Shown here in pieces: positions 9,073 through 17,804 of a stretch of 64,000 nt of DNA (the first letter of the stretch is position 1; each line of letters starts with the position of its first letter). The position numbers and the translations under genes were made by a program. The stretch comes from Acidobacteria bacterium Ga0077534 (lineage in GTDB: Bacteria; Acidobacteriota; Blastocatellia; Pyrinomonadales; Pyrinomonadaceae): NCBI GenBank assembly GCA_001464455.1, contig LNEI01000016.1:124001-188000 (forward strand). Reading direction: 5' to 3'. The notes under the pieces are model-generated. The model saw only the letters and a program-made list of their open reading frames with translations. It had not been told where the DNA came from and did no database searches.

Positions 9073-10377
9073 ATGAATCCAGCCGAGCAGAGATCTGAGT
9101 TGAAAAGCGCTATCGAGAAGCACAAAGAATTTCTTTTTCCCGCAGTCACCAATTACTATCAGCAACCGATCGAACTCGTTCGAGGCGAGGGTGAGAAGGT
9201 TTGGGATCACGAGGGCAACGAGTATCTCGACTGCTTCGGCGGGGTGCTGACCGTTTCGCTTGGCCACGCAAATCCGCGAATAAACAAGGCTTGGATCGAT
9301 CAGGTCAACGCGATCGCTCACACATCGACGCTTTACGCCAACGGGCCGCAGAGCGATCTGGCTGAAAAACTTGCTGAGATCACGCCGGGCAAGTTGAAGA
9401 AGTCGTTCTTTTCGAACAGCGGTACCGAGGCGGACGATACCGCGATCCTGGCCGCGAAACTTGCGACGGGGAATCAAGAGATCATCGTATTGCGGCATAG
9501 CTACGCGGGACGTTCGGCGACAGCTCTGTCGTCAGTCGGGCATAAGACCTGGCGGCCGATCGCTTCGCAGGTTCCGGGCATAGTTCACGCTCCGGCGCCC
9601 TACTGCTACCGATGTCCGCTTAAGCTCGAATATCCGACGTGCGGGGTCGCCTGCGCGGATGATGTCGAGGACATCATCAATACGACGACGACCGGAAACA
9701 TTGCGGCGTTCATGGCCGAAACGATCCTCGGCGTTGGCGGGTTTATTATTCCGCCGCCCGAGTATTTTTCACGCGTTGCCGAGATCGCAAGGCGTCACGG
9801 CGGCCTGTTCATCTCCGACGAGGTCCAAGCCGCGTGGGGCCGAACGGGCGACAAATGGTTCGGCATTGAGCATTGGGGTGTCGAACCGGACATCATCACC
9901 TCGGCAAAAGGCATGGGCAACGGCGTGCCGATCGGCTGGACGATCGCAACGCCCGAGGTTGCCGACGCTTTTCCCGGTCTGACCTTCTCAACCTTTGGCG
10001 GCAATCCCGTCTCATCCGCAGTCGGCCTCGCCGTGATCAAAGTCATCGAAGAAGACAACCTCCTATCAAACGCCCGCGTTGTCGGCGACTATCTGCTCCA
10101 GCGAATGCTCGGGCTCCAGGAAAAGCACGCCATCATCGGCGACGTCCGAGGCAAAGGCCTTATGCTCGGCATCGAACTCGTCAAAGACCGCAAAACAAAA
10201 GAGCCAAACCCAGAAGCCGTTTTACGCGTATTTGAAGAAACAAAGCGACAAGGGGTTCTGATCGGCAAAGGCGGGCTGTATGGCAACGTCATTCGCACGG
10301 GAATGATGCTAAATACGACGACGGATACGGTGGACCGGCTGGTCGATGCACTCGATAGAGGCCTGACGTCGATATGA
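9073..10377 (+). CDS. Class III aminotransferase (AGXT2-like; likely beta-alanine/3-aminoisobutyrate)
   Basis: A 434-residue PLP-dependent transaminase. Visible: the cofactor phosphate-binding region SNSGTEADDTA, the cofactor Asp in LFISDEVQAAWGRTG, and the Schiff-base Lys in SAKGMGNGVPIGW (about residue 279). A Cys-rich insert (PYCYRCPLKLEYPTCGVAC) is characteristic of the alanine-glyoxylate aminotransferase 2 subgroup, whose animal members transaminate beta-alanine and 3-aminoisobutyrate. The other steps of reductive pyrimidine breakdown are encoded further along the same strand, so the inferred role is converting beta-alanine to malonate semialdehyde. The track begins at GTG 9064; ATG 9073 is preferred because AAGGTGAG lies just upstream as a Shine-Dalgarno. 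Confidence 0.88.
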   Translation: MNPAEQRSELKSAIEKHKEFLFPAVTNYYQQPIELVRGEGEKVWDHEGNEYLDCFGGVLTVSLGHANPRINKAWIDQVNAIAHTSTLYANGPQSDLAEKLAEITPGKLKKSFFSNSGTEADDTAILAAKLATGNQEIIVLRHSYAGRSATALSSVGHKTWRPIASQVPGIVHAPAPYCYRCPLKLEYPTCGVACADDVEDIINTTTTGNIAAFMAETILGVGGFIIPPPEYFSRVAEIARRHGGLFISDEVQAAWGRTGDKWFGIEHWGVEPDIITSAKGMGNGVPIGWTIATPEVADAFPGLTFSTFGGNPVSSAVGLAVIKVIEEDNLLSNARVVGDYLLQRMLGLQEKHAIIGDVRGKGLMLGIELVKDRKTKEPNPEAVLRVFEETKRQGVLIGKGGLYGNVIRTGMMLNTTTDTVDRLVDALDRGLTSI

Positions 10378-10388
10378 TTCAAGAAATG

Positions 10389-10492
10389 CACCACAGAGGC
10401 ACAGAGGGCGCTGAGAGAAATCGGCTTTGGAAATTTTTGTACAGGTGTGTTGTTGTTGAAAGAACCTCCATGTTCTCTGTGCCTCTGTGGTG
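10389..10492. repeat. Perfect 18-bp CACAGAG inverted repeat
   Basis: CACCACAGAGGCACAGAG at 10389-10406 is matched exactly in reverse complement by CTCTGTGCCTCTGTGGTG at 10475-10492, with a 68-nt loop. It lies between the aminotransferase and the first beta-lactamase-like gene. A related single arm occurs at 13912-13933. It resembles the widespread CACAGAG-type intergenic repeats of unknown function. As RNA the arms could form a long stem acting as a terminator or stability element. Confidence 0.8.
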
Positions 10493-10586
10493 ATAAATCC
10501 TAAGACGCTATGTTCGAAGCCTTATTTGATGAGTCGATTGAGGAACTGAACCGATTGAGTGAGGCGATAATCGGGTGCTCTATATT

Positions 10587-12230
10587 ATGAGAAAACTGCT
10601 CAATTTTATCGGAGTTACAGTGGTGACAGCGGGGTTGTCCCTTGCCCAGGTTCCTGACAAGGAAAAGGCTGTTGCGGGTGCGGAGCGGGCTTTTGACAAG
10701 GTCGCGAAAGCGGTGACGATGCCGGCTCCGGGATGTGCGGTCGGGGTTTCGCTGAATGGCGAAGCGGTTTTCGAAAAAGCGTTTGGACTTGCTGAGATGG
10801 AGCATAATGTTCCGAACACGCCGCAGACGATTTTCGAATCCGGGTCCGTGGCGAAACAATTCACGGCTTCGGCTCTTGTTTTGCTTCAGCAGGACGGGAA
10901 GCTGAACATTGATGATCCGGTTAAGAAATATATATCCGAGTTGCCGGATTATGGTTCGCCGTTGACGATCCGGCACATGCTCAATCACACGTCTGGACTT
11001 CGCGACTGGTTCGCGGTTCGTGCGTTGAGCGGGGAAGGTGCGGGTCAGCATATTGTTACGCAGCAGATGATCTTCGACACAGCGGTTCGGCAGAAAGGGC
11101 TGGATTTTAAGCCCGGTGCTGAGTATTCGTACTCCAACAGCGGCTATCAACTCGCAGCAATGATCGTCGAACGTGTGTCGAAGCAGAAGTTTGCTGATTT
11201 TGTCGCCGAGCGCATTTTGAAACCCGTCGGGATGAAAAACACGGGCTATCGTGACGATTTCCAGCGGATAACACCTGGTCGGGCACAGGCGTATTCGAAG
11301 AGCGGCGACGGCCCTTGGCGGTTGAATATGCCGATGATGACTGCCCATGGCGGTGGCGGAATGCTGACTACGGTTAGCGACTGGCTTAAATGGAACGCAG
11401 TGCTCGACGCCAAAACGTGGAACGCGAGTCTCGTCGATTCGCTCGAAACGCAGGGCGTCCTGAACAGCGGGCAAAAGATCAGCTACGCACTCGGCCTGAG
11501 CGTCGGTTCGTACAAAGGCAGCAAGCAGATCGCCCATAGCGGAGCGACCGCCGGGTATCGAACATTTCTCGTTCGCTATCCAGAAAAAAGGCTTTCAATC
11601 GCAGTGCTTTGTAATGGGACAGCGCCGGATTCGACCGGATTGGCGAACAGTATTGCCGACGAGATACTCGGGCCGTTTCCTGCTCCTCCCGCCGCGACAA
11701 ATGTTGGAACGCTTTCAGTTCAACAGCCTGAGAAATACGTCGGCATCTGGAAGAACGAGAGAAACAGGACAGCGACACGAATAAGCGTGGCGAATGGAGA
11801 ACTGCGTTTTGGCAGTGCTCCGGTGCGCGAGATGCCGGACGGTTCAATGATGGTCGGAGCGACCAAGATCGTGTTCAGGAACGATAGTTCCGGAAAACCA
11901 GTCTCGTTCGATTCAACTGCGAACAGCGACACCATTCGCTTTACCGCAGTGTCCGAATGGCAGCCCGCGGCGGCTGATCTGCCCGCATTTGGCGGAGATT
12001 GGTACAGCGATGATGCCGAGGCAAAGGCCAAAATTTTCGTCGAGGATCAGAGGGTGTACCTGTTGCTCAAGAATTCGCCGAGAATGGAGATCAAGCCGCT
12101 CTACAAGGATGCCTTCACTGACGGTTCAGGCCAGATGATCTGGTTTGACCGCGACAGCGCGGGCAAGGTTGTCGGCATGCACATCGGCGGTGGACGAATG
12201 CGCGATATGCCATTTGTTCGACTTAAATAA
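10587..12230 (+). CDS. Serine hydrolase, beta-lactamase/AmpC-like family (copy 1)
   Basis: A 547-residue exported protein (MRKLLNFIGVTVVTAGLSLAQ signal peptide). The penicillin-recognising fold is marked by the nucleophile SxxK motif in GSVAKQF (about residue 88), YSN in YSYSNSGYQ (about 182) and HSG in IAHSGATAGY (about 317). These three boxes define the class C beta-lactamase/DD-peptidase/esterase superfamily. The substrate cannot be read from sequence: peptidase, esterase and amidase activities all occur. After about residue 370 comes a beta-rich C-terminal domain often seen in this family. ATG 10587 is chosen over GTG 10575 because the signal peptide begins there. Its closest relative is the next gene, 12 nt downstream, so the pair arose by tandem duplication. 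Confidence 0.87.
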   Translation: MRKLLNFIGVTVVTAGLSLAQVPDKEKAVAGAERAFDKVAKAVTMPAPGCAVGVSLNGEAVFEKAFGLAEMEHNVPNTPQTIFESGSVAKQFTASALVLLQQDGKLNIDDPVKKYISELPDYGSPLTIRHMLNHTSGLRDWFAVRALSGEGAGQHIVTQQMIFDTAVRQKGLDFKPGAEYSYSNSGYQLAAMIVERVSKQKFADFVAERILKPVGMKNTGYRDDFQRITPGRAQAYSKSGDGPWRLNMPMMTAHGGGGMLTTVSDWLKWNAVLDAKTWNASLVDSLETQGVLNSGQKISYALGLSVGSYKGSKQIAHSGATAGYRTFLVRYPEKRLSIAVLCNGTAPDSTGLANSIADEILGPFPAPPAATNVGTLSVQQPEKYVGIWKNERNRTATRISVANGELRFGSAPVREMPDGSMMVGATKIVFRNDSSGKPVSFDSTANSDTIRFTAVSEWQPAAADLPAFGGDWYSDDAEAKAKIFVEDQRVYLLLKNSPRMEIKPLYKDAFTDGSGQMIWFDRDSAGKVVGMHIGGGRMRDMPFVRLK

Positions 12231-12242
12231 GGGACTAATACT

Positions 12243-13883
12243 ATGAAATTCAGGATCGTCTTCGGGGTTTTCTCGCTTGCCGTATGCTCTCTCGGGTTGG
12301 TCGCTCAGGTGCCTGACAAGGCAAAGGTCATCGCAGGTGCGGAGCGGGCTTTTGAAAAGACCGCGAAAACTAATCCGATGCCCGCTCCGGGCTGTGCGGT
12401 CGGCGTTTCGCTGAATGGCGAGAGCGTTTTTGAGAAGGCATTTGGGATGGCCGAAATGGAGCATGGTATCGCCAATACGCCGCAGACGATCTTTGAATCA
12501 GGGTCCGTTGCTAAGCAATTTACTGCGGCGGCGCTCATTTTGCTTCAGCAGGACGGGAAGCTCAATATCGACGATCCTGTCCGTAAATACATCCCCGAAT
12601 TGCCTGAATATGAAAAACCGGTAACGATACGTCACATCCTGACGCATACAGCGGGTTTGCGTGATTGGGGATCGGTGATGGCCTTGACGGGCGTGGGGCG
12701 TGGTGACCGTGTGGTTAGTCAGGCTATCGCCCTGGATGTCATCTATCGGCAGAAATATCTCGATTTCGCTCCGGGAGCCGAGTATTCATATTCGAACAGC
12801 GGTTATCAACTCGCGGCGGAGATCGTCGAGCGTGTGTCGAAGCAAAAGTTTGGCGAATTTGTCGGGGGGCGGATATTTAAACCGCTCGGGATGACAAAAA
12901 GCTCCTGGCGCGACAATTATCAGCGAATTGTGCCGGGACGTGCTCAGGGCTACGCGAAAGCCGGGTCGACCGCTCCGTGGATGTTGAACATGCCGTTCAT
13001 GAACGTCGTCGGCAACGGCGGTATGCTGACGACCGTCGGCGATTGGTTGAAATGGAACGCCGCCCTCGATGCGAAGACCTTCGGCGAGCCTTTTGTGAAA
13101 GCTCTCGAAACGCAAGCTATCCTGAATGACGGCCGCAAGATCAGTTATGCTCTCGGTGTCGTGGTAGATAACTACAATGGAATCAAGGAAGTAACGCATA
13201 GTGGCGGAACTGCGGGATATCAGACATATCTCGCTAGATTCCCTGAGAAGAAAGTATCCGTGGCCGCTCTTTGTAACGGGTTTCCGCCTTCATCGGGCGA
13301 GATCGTTTATAGCGTGGTTGATGAGATATTTGGACCGTTTCCCGAGCCCGCTAAGGTGGATGGTGTGTCCGTACCTGAGGATCGGCTTAAAAAATACGCG
13401 GGCATCTGGAAAAACGATGTTACCAGGAACGTAAACCCGATCACGCTCGACAAAGGCGAGCTAAAGCTTGGCAACACGGCGTTAAAACCTGTGGCTGACG
13501 GATCTTTCATGCTCGGGGACCGCAAGATGAAATTTGTCGACGGCAGTCCGGCGACTGCGGTCATTAACAACCCAGACGGTTCCGTCACTCGCCTTACTCT
13601 CGTAACCGACTGGACGCCATCCGCTGCTGACCTAGCCATTTTCGCAGGTGATTGGTGCAGTGAAGAAGCTCAGGCTACGATGACCTTTTCGGTTGAAGGC
13701 GACAAGGCGTTTATCGTTCAGCGACCGATCACACGTCTCGCGCTCAGGCCGATCTACAAAGACCATTTCGCGACCCAGGGCTTCGTGGTCTGGGTCACCC
13801 GTGATGCAAAAGGCAACATAGCCAAACTTCACGTGGGCGGCTCACGCATGCGGGACATGATGTTTGAGCGGGTCAAGAAGTGA
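12243..13883 (+). CDS. Serine hydrolase, beta-lactamase/AmpC-like family (copy 2)
   Basis: A 546-residue paralogue of the preceding gene, collinear throughout. It has signal peptide MKFRIVFGVFSLAVCSLGLVAQ, SxxK in GSVAKQF, YSN in YSYSNSGYQ and HSG in THSGGTAGYQ. The N-terminal domains are very similar (both contain PAPGCAVGVSLNGE and TPQTIFESGSVAKQF). The C-terminal beta domains have diverged more, which suggests changed substrate or partner specificity. With 12 nt between the genes they probably share one transcript. All three active-site boxes are intact, so both copies appear functional. Confidence 0.87.
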   Translation: MKFRIVFGVFSLAVCSLGLVAQVPDKAKVIAGAERAFEKTAKTNPMPAPGCAVGVSLNGESVFEKAFGMAEMEHGIANTPQTIFESGSVAKQFTAAALILLQQDGKLNIDDPVRKYIPELPEYEKPVTIRHILTHTAGLRDWGSVMALTGVGRGDRVVSQAIALDVIYRQKYLDFAPGAEYSYSNSGYQLAAEIVERVSKQKFGEFVGGRIFKPLGMTKSSWRDNYQRIVPGRAQGYAKAGSTAPWMLNMPFMNVVGNGGMLTTVGDWLKWNAALDAKTFGEPFVKALETQAILNDGRKISYALGVVVDNYNGIKEVTHSGGTAGYQTYLARFPEKKVSVAALCNGFPPSSGEIVYSVVDEIFGPFPEPAKVDGVSVPEDRLKKYAGIWKNDVTRNVNPITLDKGELKLGNTALKPVADGSFMLGDRKMKFVDGSPATAVINNPDGSVTRLTLVTDWTPSAADLAIFAGDWCSEEAQATMTFSVEGDKAFIVQRPITRLALRPIYKDHFATQGFVVWVTRDAKGNIAKLHVGGSRMRDMMFERVKK

Positions 13884-13933
13884 TTCACCGCGTAGACACC
13901 CTAGCCCAGGGTTCTCTGTGACTCTGTGGTGAA
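13884..13933. repeat. Diverged CACAGAG-type repeat
   Basis: TTCTCTGTGACTCTGTGG at 13912-13929 matches the right arm of the 10389-10492 repeat with few changes. The opposite arm is degenerate (TTCACCGCGTAGACACC). It ends 8 nt before the kinase start codon. Confidence 0.65.
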
Positions 13934-13941
13934 TATTTCTT

Positions 13942-16548
13942 ATGGAAGACCCGACAAAACTAGGCACGTCCGGTAACGAGAACCGGACCGAGATCAAGGG
14001 CAACACGACCGGTGGAACACTGAAGGGGGATTTTGTCGCGGGCACTGTTCTCGCGAGCCGCTATCGCATCATCAGCCTTGTCGGCAAAGGCGGGATGGGT
14101 GAGGTCTATAAGGCTGAGGATATTAAGCTCTCGCAGACGGTCGCACTCAAGTTCCTACCAGACCATTACCAAAACGACAGCGAGGCTCTCGAACGCTTTC
14201 ACGGCGAGGTCCGCAACGCCCGGCAGGTTTCGCATGTGAATGTGTGCCGGGTTTTCGATATCGGCGAGATCGACGGGCGGCATTTTTTGTCCATGGAGTT
14301 TGTCGATGGGGATGACCTGTCTGAGCTGTTGACCCGCGTCGGACGATTTACGCACGAAAGGGCGATCGAGATCTCGCGGCAGCTTTGCGTCGGGATGGAG
14401 GCGATACACAAGGCGGGAATTCTCCACCGCGATTTTAAACCGGCGAACATCATCATCGACAAAAAAGGGGTCGTCCGCATCACGGATTTCGGCATCGCGG
14501 GGATCGAATCTGAGATCGCGAAAGACGGCATTCGAGCCGGGACGCCTGCCTACATGGCTCCCGAACAGATCAGCGGAAAGGAAATCTCAACTCGCAGCGA
14601 TATTTACGCTCTCGGGCTGGTGATCTACGAGATATTCACCGGCAAACAGGCATTCATCGCGGACACGTTCCACGAGATGCTCAAAAAGCAGCAGACCGAG
14701 ACGCCCACGAACCCATCCCAGATCGTCAAAGGCATCGATCCGCTGGTCGAAAGCGTGATCGATCAGTGCCTGGCAAAAAATCCAAACGACAGGCCGCAAA
14801 CGGCTTTGCACGTGGCTATGGCATTGCCGGGCGGCAATCCGATGCAGATCGCTCTCGATGCCGGTCAGACGCCGAGTCCTGAAATGGTCGCGGCCTCGCC
14901 GAAGAAAGGCTCGCTTCGCCCGGGGGTTGCTTTTGCGATGCTCGCCGTGGTCATTTTTTGCATTGGCTTTGGCACGTTGACGGCGAAGTACACTCAGATG
15001 TACGGCTATATTCCGCTCGATAAATCGGGCGAGGTCCTGCAGGAGCGCGGCCGCGAACTGGTCGAGAAATACGGTTATCGCCAGAGCGATTCTTATTCCA
15101 GCTTTAACGGAAACTACGAGTTTCTGAATCATACCGAAAAAAAAGAGCAGTCGCCTAACCGATGGGAGCAACTTGCGACGGGGCAGCCTGCGGGCGTGTA
15201 CTTTTGGTATCGGGCCAGTCCCTGGTCACTAGTTCCCAGCGGAGACTGGGAGGTGTCCGAGCAGAATCCACCGCAAACCGAGTCGGGTATGGCACGGCTC
15301 CGTCTCGATACAAAAGGGCGGCTGATGTATTTTAGCGGCGTTCCGCCCAGAGTTGATGAGCCAGCGGCACAGAAAGGAGAGGTTGACTGGGCCGGCGTTT
15401 TCAGGGATGCGGGGTTTGACCTCGCGGCTTTTGAACCGGTCGAGCCGCAGTGGACGCCGCCGGATGCATTTGACGATCGGCGTGCATTCTCCGGCACGTA
15501 TCCCGATAACAGCGGGGTCGCGATCCGCGTCGAAGCCGCGGCCTATCGCGGCAAACTTGTCAGCTTTGAGATCGTAGAACCATGGACCAAGCCGCCGGGG
15601 CAATCGCCCAGCGGCCCTCAAGGTGCCGCAGAAATGAGCGTGATCGTCGTAATGTTTTCGCTGTATTTCGGAGTTCTTTTCATCAGCGGATGGCTGGCTG
15701 TCAAGAATGTTCGAGCAGGCCGCAGCGATGTCAGGGGCGCATTTCGCATAATGCTATTCCTCTTCGTTGTGCGTATGCTCTTCTGGGCATTTACTACGCA
15801 CCACGTCGCAGGCTTCGAAGAGACCAATTTGATCATCACCGGACTCCAAAGCGCTCTCTATTGGTCGGTCTTCCCGGGCTTGATGTATCTCGCCTTTGAA
15901 CCGTACATGCGTAAGAGCGTGCCCGAACGCGTCATTTCGTGGAACCGGCTGCTTGCCGGCGATTGGCGCGACCCGCTGGTCGGGCGTGATGTGCTGATCG
16001 GGGCTGTTGCAGGTTCGGTCCTTATTTTGGCAGATAGACTGTTGACGTATCTCGTTCCTTTTTGGCTGGGCGAACCGACCAGGGCTCCGTCCATTCGGAT
16101 ATCGGCCCTCGCAGGCGTAAGTGGGTTTCCCGGAAATCTCCTGGAGCAGCTTAGCCTTGGCCTATTCGCGGCCTTTATTGTTTCATTTCTGATATTGTTC
16201 TCTGGCCTGCTGCTGAGGCGAAAGTGGCTCGGAACGGCGGTGGTACTGTTGATATTTTCGGGCATTATGCTGGTAGATTCAGTAACCTATGGCGGTGGCA
16301 CGCCGCGAATTGTTTCGGACCTGCTTTTTGCGGCTGTCGTGATCCTGTTGCCGGCTCGATTCGGCGTGCTCGCTATGATCACTTTCTGGCTGTTCTTGTT
16401 TGATGGAGCCCTTCCATTTGGGACATGGTACACAGGCGGCTACGCTGCATGGGTACTGACCCTGCTCGGCCTCGCCGTTTTCGGCTTCTACACCTCGACC
16501 GCCGGGCAGAAGCTATGGCAAGGTAAACTCCTCGGGGACGGGGATTGA
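13942..16548 (+). CDS. Eukaryote-like Ser/Thr protein kinase with polytopic C-terminus
   Basis: An 868-residue kinase. The domain (about residues 40-300) has the glycine loop GKGGMGEVYKAED, the Lys in VALKFLP, catalytic loop HRDFKPANI, DFG in TDFGIAG and YMAPEQ of the P+1 loop, so it should be active. HRDF replaces the usual HRDL. A transmembrane segment (PGVAFAMLAVVIFCIGFG) at about 330-350 leads to an extracytoplasmic region of about 200 residues. The remaining third is highly hydrophobic with several membrane spans. Unlike the other two intact kinases here it has no PD40 propeller. The membrane module may be a sensor; its ligand is unknown. The start lies just after a CACAGAG-type repeat. 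Confidence 0.87.
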   Translation: MEDPTKLGTSGNENRTEIKGNTTGGTLKGDFVAGTVLASRYRIISLVGKGGMGEVYKAEDIKLSQTVALKFLPDHYQNDSEALERFHGEVRNARQVSHVNVCRVFDIGEIDGRHFLSMEFVDGDDLSELLTRVGRFTHERAIEISRQLCVGMEAIHKAGILHRDFKPANIIIDKKGVVRITDFGIAGIESEIAKDGIRAGTPAYMAPEQISGKEISTRSDIYALGLVIYEIFTGKQAFIADTFHEMLKKQQTETPTNPSQIVKGIDPLVESVIDQCLAKNPNDRPQTALHVAMALPGGNPMQIALDAGQTPSPEMVAASPKKGSLRPGVAFAMLAVVIFCIGFGTLTAKYTQMYGYIPLDKSGEVLQERGRELVEKYGYRQSDSYSSFNGNYEFLNHTEKKEQSPNRWEQLATGQPAGVYFWYRASPWSLVPSGDWEVSEQNPPQTESGMARLRLDTKGRLMYFSGVPPRVDEPAAQKGEVDWAGVFRDAGFDLAAFEPVEPQWTPPDAFDDRRAFSGTYPDNSGVAIRVEAAAYRGKLVSFEIVEPWTKPPGQSPSGPQGAAEMSVIVVMFSLYFGVLFISGWLAVKNVRAGRSDVRGAFRIMLFLFVVRMLFWAFTTHHVAGFEETNLIITGLQSALYWSVFPGLMYLAFEPYMRKSVPERVISWNRLLAGDWRDPLVGRDVLIGAVAGSVLILADRLLTYLVPFWLGEPTRAPSIRISALAGVSGFPGNLLEQLSLGLFAAFIVSFLILFSGLLLRRKWLGTAVVLLIFSGIMLVDSVTYGGGTPRIVSDLLFAAVVILLPARFGVLAMITFWLFLFDGALPFGTWYTGGYAAWVLTLLGLAVFGFYTSTAGQKLWQGKLLGDGD

Positions 16549-16564
16549 GCGAGGTGCATCCATC

Positions 16565-16579
16565 GCAGGCTTCGCCTGC
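16565..16579. terminator. Short GC-rich hairpin after kinase gene
   Basis: GCAGGC-TTC-GCCTGC, a perfect 6-bp stem with a 3-nt loop, followed by CTTTC. It could end kinase transcription or be a REP-like hairpin related to those at 56673-56757. There is no long T-run. Confidence 0.4.
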
Positions 16580-16610
16580 CTTTCATCGCTTCATATATGC
16601 GATCTTGGGT

Positions 16611-16616
16611 TAGAAT
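16611..16616 (+). promoter_or_regulatory. -10-like hexamer, possible leaderless start
   Basis: TAGAAT ends 6 nt before ATG 16623 with no Shine-Dalgarno in between. It would start transcription at about the first codon of the small gene of the nucleotidyltransferase module. Confidence 0.4.
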
Positions 16617-16622
16617 ATAGCT

Positions 16623-16838
16623 ATGAGAACGCCCGAAGAAAAGCTGCTAAATCCGCGTCCGGGAAGCAAGATCGCCGAGGCTGCTCGATACGGACTCGAT
16701 TTAACGCTTGTCGTAAGTAATTTGCGGCGTTCTCCTCAGCAGCGATTAGAAAATCTTCAGGGTGCGATGGACAGCGTCGAGAAATTGCGGCTGGCGATGG
16801 AAGCGGCGAAAGCAAAAAAGCGAGTGGAAAGTAAATGA
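16623..16838 (+). CDS. Small helical protein paired with nucleotidyltransferase-like gene
   Basis: A 71-residue, highly charged protein predicted to be mostly helical (LENLQGAMDSVEKLRLAMEAAKAKKR). Its stop overlaps the start of the next gene by 4 nt (ATGA), so the two are translationally coupled. It is not a HEPN protein: no Rx4-6H motif is visible. By position it looks like the small partner, possibly an antitoxin or DNA-binding subunit, of the AbiEii-like nucleotidyltransferase. The pair may be a toxin-antitoxin-like module, but the role is inferred from organisation only. Confidence 0.7.
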   Translation: MRTPEEKLLNPRPGSKIAEAARYGLDLTLVVSNLRRSPQQRLENLQGAMDSVEKLRLAMEAAKAKKRVESK

Positions 16839-17323
16839 TCGACATCGAAAAGGCGATAGTTGCGATGGCTTCGAACGATGTAGATTTCGTCGTCATCGGC
16901 GGTGTTGCTCTTTCTATACATGCAACGGCATATATCACGTTCGACATCGATTTTGCTTATTCAAGATCGAAGGAAAATTTGATAAAGATCGCCCAAGCTT
17001 TCGCACCATACGAGCCGAGGCCTCGAGGCTTTCCAAAAGAATTACCGTTTATTTGGGATGCGTCGACTTTATCGAACGGATCTGTCTTTACTCTGGAGAC
17101 TTCAATCGGCGATATCGATCTCCTGTCAGAGGTAAAAGGGCTTGGCGATTTTGCCGATGTCCGGGCGAGTTCTGAAAAGTTTGAACTCTGGGGCTTTAAC
17201 GTAAACGTGCTGTCGATTGACGGGCTTATCGCGGCAAAGACCGCAGCGGGGCGTGAAAAGGATATTCCTGGATTGAAGCATCTTGAAGCTCTTCGGGAGG
17301 CTGTTTCGGCTGATGAGAATTAG
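16835..17323 (+). CDS. Nucleotidyltransferase-like protein (AbiEii/DUF6036-type)
   Basis: A 162-residue protein with the minimal nucleotidyltransferase signature: VIGGVALSIHATAYITFDID gives the GG-x-A loop and the paired acidic residues (D-x-D) of the metal site, and a third acid is likely in SIGDIDLLSEV. Proteins of this size next to a small helical partner are frequent in bacterial genomes and are related to AbiEii toxins, which transfer nucleotides to RNA. It overlaps the 71-residue gene by 4 nt and the lipoprotein start by 11 nt, forming a tight three-gene run. Activity is inferred. Confidence 0.75.
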   Translation: MIDIEKAIVAMASNDVDFVVIGGVALSIHATAYITFDIDFAYSRSKENLIKIAQAFAPYEPRPRGFPKELPFIWDASTLSNGSVFTLETSIGDIDLLSEVKGLGDFADVRASSEKFELWGFNVNVLSIDGLIAAKTAAGREKDIPGLKHLEALREAVSADEN

Positions 17324-17795
17324 TGCCGTTCCTACTTGTTTACTGTTTGTTCTTATAGGGCTTTCTGGTTGTTATCTGGTTCCCGGAACGCCTGATGCGG
17401 CTTTTCATGAATTTCAAACCACTGAGCACAAGGAGTCTTTCATAGTTGCACCGCTTTGTACTGCGGGAGAATTGGTCGTTCCCCTGGTAATAGAGAAAAT
17501 AAAAGATCGGAATCTTGAGCGAAGAATATATGCTATTGGATTTCTTGGAACCACTGAGAGCCGGTCCGGAGCCGATGCACTTGAAACAATCGCCCGGGAT
17601 GAGACGGAAAGTGAGAGCGTGCGTCATATAGCTCTTCAGTCGTTATTCATGGCAGACGAGAATAGAGGTCTGCAGGCAGCAAAGGAGTTTCAGGCTCGAA
17701 CTGGTTATGTCGGTAGAATGGCAAAGGAGATTCTCGCAATCGACAATCATTCCTTGTACAGAAACCAGAGCTCGCCCTGTAACATCACCGATTAA
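17313..17795 (+). CDS. Putative lipoprotein with HEAT-like repeat
   Basis: A 160-residue protein beginning MRISAVPTCLLFVLIGLSGC, a signal peptide with lipobox (LSGC), so it is probably lipid-anchored. The body is helical with HEAT-like character (LVIEKIKDRNLERRIYAIGF, then ALETIARDETESESVRHIAL), suggesting a protein-binding role. The track begins at TTG 17283; ATG 17313 fits the signal sequence, overlaps the previous gene by 11 nt and is preferred. It sits 9 nt before the dihydropyrimidinase gene. No specific function is recognised. Confidence 0.65.
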   Translation: MRISAVPTCLLFVLIGLSGCYLVPGTPDAAFHEFQTTEHKESFIVAPLCTAGELVVPLVIEKIKDRNLERRIYAIGFLGTTESRSGADALETIARDETESESVRHIALQSLFMADENRGLQAAKEFQARTGYVGRMAKEILAIDNHSLYRNQSSPCNITD

Positions 17796-17804
17796 TCAAA
17801 TTTT

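Noticed and set aside
10500-11537. 345-aa minus-strand ORF
   Set aside because: Antisense to the beta-lactamase-like gene; the sequence is basic and low in structure.
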